A stretch of DNA of 10,095 nucleotides from Hyphochytrium catenoides. Lineage: Eukaryota; Sar; Hyphochytriomycetes; Hyphochytriales; Hyphochytriaceae. Positions 8,262-10,095 of the stretch are shown here, in pieces. The notes under the pieces are model-generated. The model worked only from the letters and a program-made list of their open reading frames with translations, was not told the DNA's origin and did not search any database. Both the position numbers and the translations under genes were made by a program. Location of the stretch: assembly GCA_900088475.1 (NCBI GenBank), contig FLMG01001988.1, forward strand, positions 1-10,095, in the 5' to 3' direction. Each line of letters begins with the position of its first letter. Position 1 is the first letter of the stretch.

Positions 8262-9710
8262 GAAGAAACGGTACGAGAGAGTGCAAGGGGAAGACGAGAC
8301 TGGACAGAGGAGAATGCTATTCAACAAAGGAAAGGCTATTGTCTAACATCGAAGAAAATAAAGTGAGGGCTACGCACTTTTCATAGTGAGTGGCCATGAA
8401 GCTGCATACTTCTCTCTCTTCTGCTCTCTTCTCTTTCTCTCGTCCCTCAGGGGAGCCCAGGCGTAAAGAGAGAAGATACAATCCGACCAGGGCCTTTATC
8501 TCAGGAAGTTGGACCCAGAGGAGACTCAACTGAAGACACAATCGCAGCAGGCGAAGGATGCTCTGTATAAAGCTTGAATCCTGCCGATGAAGAGAGAATT
8601 ATGAAAGGCACAAAGAAGAGCAGGAGAGTTCGAAAACCAGGACGATGAGCAAAGGAGAGCACATGCTTTCTCTTGTTAGTGGAAGCATAGTAAAACGGGA
8701 GAGACGAGAGATAGGGAGAGAGAGAGACTAAGAGAGAGAGAGAGAGAGCAAGAGAGAGACGATTTTCCACCTTACGATCCCTCGGGTCCTCTTTGGCCAG
8801 CCGTAACATCAAGCGTTGGACATTCTTCAGGAAGCGGAGAAGGGCCCGCAGCTCGTCATAAAAGACACGCAAAGGGCCGAGAGAGGCCATGAACTCTGAA
8901 GCAGTAGCTAACCAAGGAATCTGGCCAGGGGAGAGTGCCAAGAGCGAGGGAGGAAAAAAGAGGGAAAGACACCGTGTGCAATGAAAGAGAAGAGAGTGAG
9001 GGACAGAAAGAGAGTGAGAGAGAGAGTGAGAGACAGCGAAAGACAGAGAGAATGAAAAAGAGAGGGGGAGCGAGAGAGAGAGAGAGAGAGGGAGGGAGAA
9101 AGAAGAGTTAAGAGAACAATGTGGGAACAGAGGACAAAAGAAGAGAGAGACTACGGGGTGGAGAGGACACGAGAAAAGAGCAGAAAAGACAGAGAGAAGC
9201 AGTAAACCTTATGGTGTGTTAAAGGAACAACAACAGGGAGGGAGAGAAGAAAAAGAAGAGAGTGACGAAAAGTGAAGAGAGAAGAAGAGGAGCACGTAGC
9301 AACGCTATAACGTTGGACAATACGAGCGCCAATCTTTTCCTCATTGGCAGGAAAGCCAGGGAATGTCTTGAGAACCTGGTGCCGAACCTTCGCCAGCCTC
9401 TCGGAGAAGGCCACTGAGACAGCGAGTAGAAGAGGAGAAACACTTTCTATGTTCCGTGTTCCTCTCTCTTTCCTGCCTCTTCTCCCCCGAACGAGAGAGA
9501 GAGAATGCGAGAGAGAAAGGGAAGACGTGAGAGTATGCCTTCTCCCTCTTGAACCAGATCCTCTAAGAGACGTAACTTCACGAAGGGCGCCGCTAAAGAA
9601 GACACTGAGGATGAAGAGTTCAGGTCATCGGGTTGAACAGCGAAGAAAGGAGAGAGAGAGGGAGAGACTTGAAGAGAGGTGAGCTCGGCATTGTCTTTCT
9701 CCGCGCTCAT
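1..9710 (-). CDS. Large multi-exon gene, hypothetical helical protein, 3' end outside window
   Basis: This is a spliced gene of about 35 modelled exons encoding at least about 1,390 residues; the itemised exons follow. Seen: the minus-strand open blocks are each flanked by an AG preceded by a pyrimidine tract and by a GT donor, and reading phase is compatible across almost all joins. Examples are the phase-1 join of exons 1/2, the phase-2 joins of exons 4/5, 8/9, 21/22, 22/23 and 23/24, and the phase-1 joins of exons 6/7, 11/12, 31/32 and 32/33. The product is leucine- and alanine-rich with amphipathic-helix periodicity, interrupted by serine-rich inserts. I do not recognise the family. An alpha-solenoid scaffold protein (HEAT/ARM type) is my inference from composition only. 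No enzyme motif was found. The reading frame is still open at base 1, so the C-terminus is missing. The start at 9710 is uncertain because an upstream exon is possible. Confidence 0.8.
134..152 (-). CDS. Exon 34 (microexon, tentative)
   Basis: After a good acceptor ctggccttgtaccag the frame reads FMGLTR. A donor GTTGGC here gives phase 0, which fits exon 35. Without that donor the frame continues (VGYRRNRGPTMRG...) to a TAA at about 54. Confidence 0.35.
189..306 (-). CDS. Exon 33
   Basis: It lies between tttgctcatccctctag and GAAAG|GTAAGA. It reads FDNNGHNQLFAVLHILSLSG then LTATGDEMGETRLCTSLE. It enters in phase 1 and leaves in phase 2. The donor is strong. A later AG|CTA acceptor would be phase 0 and would not fit. 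Confidence 0.8.
533..622 (-). CDS. Exon 32
   Basis: The acceptor gataacatctttcag enters in phase 1, giving SDSNLMPEGLALILTSGLWK then EVAYIPAIN before GTACAC (phase 1). Another phase-1 donor, GTCTAT after ...ILTS, would shorten it. The frame closes soon after the chosen donor. Confidence 0.75.
850..955 (-). CDS. Exon 31
   Basis: It lies between cccctgatatttttaag and TTCG|GTAAGG, phase 0 in and phase 1 out. It reads GLDSLCTEGLGPRLEKAAAS then QSSDPHSQTAVMSTF. The Ser/Gln-rich part is probably a loop. Confidence 0.83.
1010..1034. repeat. (AG)n microsatellite, about 12 units
   Basis: This is an uninterrupted AG run in the intron between exons 30 and 31. In the transcript it is (CU)12, lying upstream of the acceptor of exon 31. 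Confidence 0.92.
1098..1253 (-). CDS. Exon 30
   Basis: After ttatgctatttctttcttcag it reads AYITITSMGNLLVFRMLFRQ, ALTFNVSSLCSTLSLASLVT, then THLPGEQHHIFK before GTCGGT in phase 0. A donor GTGTCT after ...LTFN would also be phase 0 and would shorten it by 28 codons. Confidence 0.78.
1254..1632 (-). other. Intron 29
   Basis: This is a 379-base intron between exons 29 and 30, whose direct join is in phase. It ends in a CT-rich tract before ttctttcttcag. I saw no block with both splice sites and coding composition inside it. A plus-strand ORF here (about 1511-1759) has no supporting context. Confidence 0.6.
1633..1725 (-). CDS. Exon 29
   Basis: It is 31 codons, phase 0/0, between ctcctttatcctttatgtag and GAG|GTAGGT. 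It reads TVNTGAVQSFKASMSFTEVE then QQRRVLQGLEE, a charged amphipathic helix. Boundaries are clear on both sides. Confidence 0.82.
1849..1923 (-). CDS. Exon 28
   Basis: It is 25 codons, phase 0/0, between a strong acceptor gttgtactctctctccag and AGT|GTGAAT. It reads LLRYFLRSPDILEILSFPGD then EWCHS. The frame runs on past the donor into hydrophobic intron-like sequence. Confidence 0.82.
1989..2149 (-). CDS. Exon 27
   Basis: It reads DEALLINIHHQSLMCLLLQS, ISDNSPGPEGVKYVDNEIMK, then LIDAKTKQFMDFL before a strong donor TTG|GTGAGG. The acceptor is ctgttttcatgatgcag. This is one of the most convincing coding blocks, although it has no start codon in frame. Confidence 0.88.
2278..2401 (-). CDS. Exon 26
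   Basis: After acceptor atttccttgttttaag it reads SLVRVEDRDVFTGSLLSKTE then LAGLIMMLGGTTDDLVIPLS. The donor is uncertain. GTTGTT at 2277 and an earlier GTGGGA both give the phase 1 that exon 27 needs. The frame continues open to about 2054, so the 3' boundary rests on phase alone. Confidence 0.7.
2557..2672 (-). CDS. Exon 25
   Basis: It reads VSRSLLRLVEKLACGQRRDR, then ASSSMSPLCGIVLSYSEQ before CAG|GTAAAT. The acceptor catctttttgcag enters in phase 1. The same frame stays open upstream (MVQEHLFAA...) and downstream (VNVAQPFLL...), so retention variants are possible. Confidence 0.78.
2715..2773 (-). CDS. Exon 24
   Basis: The acceptor is cttgacgcctgcctcag. It reads ILLYHQAIASLISMLPLTS in phase 2. 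The donor GTTAAG leaves phase 1. The following intron would be only 42 bases. Its frame is closed by a stop just beyond the donor, so a donor near here is required. Confidence 0.7.
2920..3003 (-). CDS. Exon 23
   Basis: Phase 2/2, between gatatctctatctcag and TGCAA|GTAAGA. It reads LHYWTETLVISALSP and then a Ser-rich insert (SSASSSLSDLPC). Strong sites on both sides. The join with exon 22 (WQSG-R-LHYW) is seamless. Confidence 0.85.
3291..3350 (-). CDS. Exon 22
   Basis: This is a short 60-base exon in phase 2/2: SWDQTYFALQAATIGWQSG, with the split Arg codons at both ends completed by neighbours. The acceptor gacaagtgcaggcag is purine-rich and the preceding intron is only 43 bases. The donor is GGGAG|GTGCAG. 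Confidence 0.75.
3394..3497 (-). CDS. Exon 21
   Basis: It lies between ctatctgtcttcctgcag and GATAG|GTAAGA. It reads VFLCGLCPLIDRKVPPSFLD then KISFKQELRAFLND, phase 0 in and phase 2 out. The frame is also open upstream to about 3590, but the acceptor here is strong and fits exon 20. Confidence 0.88.
3646..3732 (-). CDS. Exon 20
   Basis: It is 29 codons, phase 0/0, between a strong acceptor tttattctgccctcctag and CTG|GTAAAA. It reads VAPHFSLPGAESLLRVGNLQ then KLASAHQQL. No ATG-started ORF covers it in this frame. Confidence 0.8.
3795..3824 (-). CDS. Exon 19 (microexon, tentative)
   Basis: This 30-base, 10-codon block (VMSLLSRAFA) lies between cccctctcttag and GTTCCA, phase 0/0. Skipping it also keeps the frame, because exon 18 ends and exon 20 begins in phase 0. 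It could be real, alternative or spurious. Confidence 0.35.
3916..4119 (-). CDS. Exon 18
   Basis: It is 68 codons, phase 0/0, between cttcttgggcttgcag and AGG|GTATTG. It reads LLTPTQPRNVSVLRMPIQSH, a Pro/Gly-rich loop (SSPVFRPGGPQVYG), then SVQMATELCQQAYRMVQRKT and ESRDR. A second open frame overlaps it (SDSHSATQRFC...) but stops before the donor. Confidence 0.75.
4181..4354 (-). CDS. Exon 17
   Basis: It begins at CAG|CAT or, 12 bases on, CAG|GAC; both are phase 0. It reads DLHDFLSSVASLVIQQISIS, FQTYYEELSRLGEQTRSTNF, and a Ser/Leu tail ending SRK before GTTTCC in phase 0. An earlier donor GTCCAC after ...EQTR leaves phase 2 and does not fit exon 18. Confidence 0.7.
4412..4594 (-). CDS. Exon 16 (frame uncertain)
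   Basis: All three frames are partly open here. I prefer the one reading a Ser-rich lead and then GAFIFFVPFSIYYTGINLFF, DCFERSLLRSLVAYAMLGFF, ending W|GTGAGG. It alone reaches a strong donor in phase 0, as exon 17 needs. It is unusually hydrophobic and aromatic. A competing frame (YSDTSLQDSYLLPISS...) could end at GTCCCT, and another ends at a stop (...QHLLHGD). The acceptor cccttcaggatag is weak. Confidence 0.45.
4771..4923 (-). CDS. Exon 15
   Basis: It is 51 codons, phase 0/0, between ttttcccaatgtaatcaaag and GAG|GTGAGA. It reads RASVLLALKRLLKEGKEGEI, SYCAGVVGAVTLAFDFVRRG, then VDNGEKE: two helices typical of a repeat unit. The donor is strong and the acceptor moderate. Confidence 0.8.
5135..5236 (-). 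CDS. Exon 14 (tentative)
   Basis: This 34-codon block, phase 0/0, contains a Gly run (SAASGGGGQKSYACIDGY) before GTACAT. Its acceptor aaacatctag lacks a pyrimidine tract. A second frame across the same bases is also open (GELRIVRPLVVAVDRRATRV). The phases of exons 13 and 15 allow this exon to be included or skipped. Confidence 0.35.
5293..5385 (-). CDS. Exon 13
   Basis: It is 31 codons, phase 0/0, between ccataattcag and ACG|GTAGGA. It reads ALVGLVPSIERSLQVALDFS then SVLRQIKQLET, two helix-like segments. The acceptor has a weak pyrimidine tract, but the composition is clearly coding. Confidence 0.75.
5386..5626 (-). other. Intron 12, may hide a small exon
   Basis: The direct join of exons 12 and 13 is in phase (0/0). 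The interval holds three acceptor-like sites: ctgttctcttccag before 5580, cttctccctccag, and tttcttag. The first opens a long phase-0 frame (LRVCCASRALLFPTSP...) that ends at a TGA without a fitting donor. No exon is called. Confidence 0.5.
5627..5835 (-). CDS. Exon 12 (probable coiled coil)
   Basis: This is the longest well-supported exon at 209 bases. After cgacctgtcgcag it reads SALNSRLSQLVRQMLSLNQE, then LTRAKEEAAGAEGKGQEQTL, then LALLKTVKELHSALEGSEIL and REEPWK. The heptad-like Leu spacing and the Glu/Lys/Gln content suggest a coiled coil or long paired helices. The donor is AAG|GTCTTA, phase 0. Confidence 0.9.
6055..6142 (-). CDS. Exon 11
   Basis: It reads RLAVRLLHINKLQGPLCGFL then TQAMSTIED, ending at a strong donor GATG|GTAAGG in phase 1. 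The acceptor is gtcttgacgggcag. No in-frame ATG-initiated ORF covers it, so simple ORF scanning misses it. The phase-1 end matches exon 12 exactly. Confidence 0.8.
6143..6465 (-). other. Intron 10
   Basis: This 323-base intron contains an excellent acceptor-like site (ctctctctccttccag ending at 6253). The largest block it could open, 6228-6252 before GTTCAC, is 25 bases and would break the 0/0 phase, so no exon is called there. The rest shows only short CT-rich stretches. Confidence 0.55.
6466..6639 (-). CDS. Exon 10 (boundaries uncertain)
   Basis: With acceptor aaggctcttcttgcag it reads LLFSLLSCAASEVSWALLHE, a basic/polar stretch, and then PELPELLNEVRKHFALSS before GTCTAC, in phase 0 throughout. 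The same frame is open upstream (EEVARRHEKQERSSLKLF...), so an earlier acceptor such as tgtgaag at about 6719 could extend it. A GTCTCT donor after ...AASE could also split it, though the following acceptor would then be out of phase. Confidence 0.6.
6764..6896 (-). CDS. Exon 9
   Basis: It lies between ctctcttgtccgtcag and GAG|GTAAGA. It reads IVSKRAVLIAGYKHREQRRL then LLHMLHVSTSLVRDSPEMTA, ending SHLE. It enters in phase 2 and leaves in phase 0. It has a strong donor and clear non-repetitive helical coding character. Confidence 0.88.
7133..7292 (-). CDS. Exon 8
   Basis: The acceptor is ttttgctgtcttccgcag. It reads VAVVLDLAEAAYSHYHCLSM, then SVSYHDELQDSLASSLFKHH, then a basic run (NTKKLKKTLR). 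The donor GTCTAT leaves AG, which with G from exon 9 gives Arg. The basic tail is exposed-loop-like. Confidence 0.85.
7337..7432 (-). CDS. Exon 7
   Basis: The acceptor cactttggcag, entering in phase 1, gives GALFREELIELYELVGADGF then ALHLGRQLVNER. The donor GTTTGT was chosen for phase 1. The nearer GTAAAC after Leu would be phase 0 and does not fit exon 8. An upstream acceptor at 7490 opens another frame (VALAAFCVFVEQLSH...), but it does not lead into this helix in frame. Confidence 0.75.
7708..7777 (-). CDS. Exon 6
   Basis: This short exon lies between cctaaaaagcag and CCCAG|GTACCA, phase 0 in and phase 1 out. It reads ESIDLQRLSELKELVLTSLL then ICP, a single amphipathic helix. Both splice sites and both phases match the neighbours. 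Confidence 0.8.
7951..8128 (-). CDS. Exon 5
   Basis: It runs from tcttgggtcctag, entering in phase 2, to a strong donor GAG|GTAAGG. It encodes 59 codons: PLRCFQADFAGEE, a hydrophobic helix (IVNFIASLLCELAPAIRAL), an acidic helix (TETEEELREANPID) and a polar end (GKKNHSTE). It is one of the clearest coding blocks in the window. Confidence 0.9.
8129..8377 (-). other. Intron 4, carries the longest GA microsatellite
   Basis: This 249-base intron contains the pure (AG)n run listed separately. The acceptor used is tcttgggtcctag. In the transcript the repeat is (CU)n and sits about 75 bases upstream of the acceptor. The Leu/Ser-repeat ORF across it is a repeat artefact. Confidence 0.7.
8202..8258. 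repeat. (AG)n microsatellite, about 28 units
   Basis: This is an uninterrupted AG dinucleotide run of about 57 bases, the longest simple repeat in the window. It lies in intron 4. Such a tract is expected to vary in length between isolates and assemblies. Confidence 0.95.
8378..8529 (-). CDS. Exon 4
   Basis: The acceptor is gcgattgtgtcttcag. It reads LSLLWVQLPEIKALVGLYLL followed by a charged linker (EGREKEKRAEEREV) and ends ...MATHYEK. The donor GTGCGT leaves two bases (AA) that become Lys with the first base of exon 5. This choice is forced by phase; a GTAGCC donor four bases later does not fit. Confidence 0.75.
8731..8748. repeat. (AG)9 simple repeat
   Basis: This short AG run lies inside a longer purine-rich tract (about 8697-8760) in intron 3, just downstream of the donor of exon 3. 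Confidence 0.85.
8771..8920 (-). CDS. Exon 3
   Basis: This exon is exactly 50 codons, phase 0 at both ends, between ctcccctggccag and AAG|GTGGAA. It contains two helix-like stretches: IPWLATASEFMASLGPLRVF, then a Leu/Arg-rich one (ALLRFLKNVQRLMLRLAKED). It has clear non-repetitive composition and is bounded by (GA)n-rich introns on both sides. Confidence 0.85.
8921..9303 (-). other. Intron 2, purine-rich on the plus strand
   Basis: This is a 383-base intron between exons 2 and 3. On the plus strand it is almost entirely A and G, with short (GA)n runs at 9003-9060 and 9072-9090, so the transcript is almost pure C/U. ORFs seen here on either strand have simple Leu/Ser/Phe or Arg/Glu composition and no coding character. 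It ends at the acceptor ctcccctggccag. Confidence 0.7.
9072..9090. repeat. (GA)n simple repeat in intron 2
   Basis: This GA run of about 9 units sits within the purine-rich intron 2. Confidence 0.85.
9304..9413 (-). CDS. Exon 2
   Basis: The acceptor is ctactcgctgtctcag and the exon enters in phase 1. It reads AFSERLAKVRHQVLKTFPGF then PANEEKIGARIVQRYS, an amphipathic helix followed by a Pro/Gly turn. The donor was taken as GTTGCT after Ser, which gives phase 0 as exon 3 needs. A donor GTCCAA 15 bases earlier would also be in phase. Confidence 0.75.
9527..9710 (-). CDS. Exon 1 (candidate N-terminus)
   Basis: It starts at the ATG at 9710 (MSAEKDNAELTSLQ...), the first Met after an in-frame TGA at 9740-9738, with A at -3. 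It runs through a serine-rich stretch into a helical segment (APFVKLRLLEDLVQEGEGIL). It ends at a non-typical donor GTCTTC in phase 1, chosen because the leftover base completes the first codon of exon 2. If the upstream block is coding, this Met is internal. Confidence 0.6.
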
Positions 9711-10095
9711 GCTTCTGTCCGTCTGGAGACGCACTGCTCAGTATTCACAAGTACTGCTGAAGCGAAGCCTGAGGCCCAATTTGTCGTGTGAGAGAGAGAG
9801 GAAGAAAGGAAGACTACTTCCAGGGTGTTATCTTGTGATGCTCGTGCTCGCTGCTCGTACTGTTTCTTCCTATCATATATCTCTCTCTCTCCTTTCCTCT
9901 CTCGTTTTGCTCTTCTTTCTCTCTCTCTCTCTTTCGCTGCCTCTTCTCCTTCAAACCAAGTTTAGGGATCTGCATGAGAACCGCTGGTAAAATAAAGGTG
10001 GAGAAAGACTAAGAAGGGAAGGTGGAAATGGGGAGACAGACGGGAAAAGCAAAGCCGAGCTGAAGAAAAGAGAAAGAGAGAGAGAGAGAGAGAGA
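9711..10095 (-). other. Upstream flank: possible 5' UTR or upstream exon, simple repeats
   Basis: No recognisable promoter element was found. The flank contains a well-formed acceptor (tttattttaccag, ending at 9984), then a purine-rich block 9818-9983, then a donor GTAGTC at 9817, and then further AGs at 9737 and 9726 before the candidate ATG. The block is open from ATG 9975 (MQIPKLGLKEKRQ...) up to a TAG overlapping the donor. A second frame is open from about 9960 and ends ...SQDNTLE at the donor. The first frame cannot be spliced into exon 1 in phase. The second can, through the AG before 9725. The block could therefore be 5' UTR or a highly charged Arg/Glu-rich upstream exon. Its purine bias alone would keep frames open, so it is weak coding evidence. 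Confidence 0.35.
10075..10095. repeat. (AG)n at the window edge
   Basis: An AG run of at least 21 bases reaches the last base of the window, so its true length is unknown. Confidence 0.9.

Noticed and set aside
8121-8327. Minus-strand ORF with a long Leu/Ser repeat that looks like a membrane or low-complexity protein
   Set aside because: It is a direct translation of the (AG)n/(CT)n microsatellite in intron 4 and carries no independent coding signal.
9344-9682. Plus-strand ORF of 112 codons
   Set aside because: It is antisense to exons 1 and 2, which form a phase-matched spliced pair, and its tail is GA-repeat translation.
1-10095. tRNA/rRNA genes, transposon terminal repeats, CRISPR arrays
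   Set aside because: I noticed no tRNA box motifs, long inverted or direct repeats, spaced repeats or transposase-like frames. Only simple dinucleotide repeats are present.

Overview
The window reads as one stretch of an intron-rich eukaryotic nuclear gene, not prokaryotic DNA. No frame stays open for more than about 150 codons. There are no ribosome-binding sites or operon structure. The minus strand instead carries a long chain of short open blocks (about 30-210 bases). Each is bounded by a pyrimidine-rich tract ending in AG on its 5' side and a GT (often GTAAG, GTGAG or GTAAA) on its 3' side. When the blocks are joined, the reading phase is kept at nearly every junction. That phase agreement is the main evidence for the model. 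Organism: a eukaryote with many small introns, roughly balanced base composition and abundant (GA)n/(CT)n simple repeats. A coccidian apicomplexan (Cystoisospora/Sarcocystis-like) or related alveolate would fit, but this is a low-confidence guess from texture only.

Layout, read in the direction of transcription (right to left). 10095-9711: upstream flank ending in a (GA)n run at the window edge, with a purine-rich, exon-like block (9818-9983) that may be 5' UTR or an earlier exon. 9710: candidate start codon (MSAEKDNAEL...). 9710-5627: exons 1-12, mostly amphipathic-helix-like sequence, ending in a charged, probably coiled-coil exon. 5385-4412: exons 13-16, the least certain part. 4354-1633: exons 17-29, mostly well supported. 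1253-1: exons 30-35. The gene is still open at base 1, so its C-terminus lies outside the window. The modelled part is about 35 exons and about 1,390 codons.

I could not assign the protein to a family. The joined sequence is leucine-rich and looks all-helical, like a large alpha-solenoid (HEAT/ARM-type) scaffold. This is an impression from composition and helix periodicity, not a detected domain. No catalytic motif, signal peptide or convincing set of membrane segments was found.

Non-coding content is dominated by intronic simple repeats. The longest is a pure (AG)n run of about 57 bases at 8202-8258. Because the repeats are GA on the plus strand, they are CU in the transcript and lie where polypyrimidine tracts are expected. 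No convincing plus-strand gene, RNA gene, mobile element or CRISPR array was seen.
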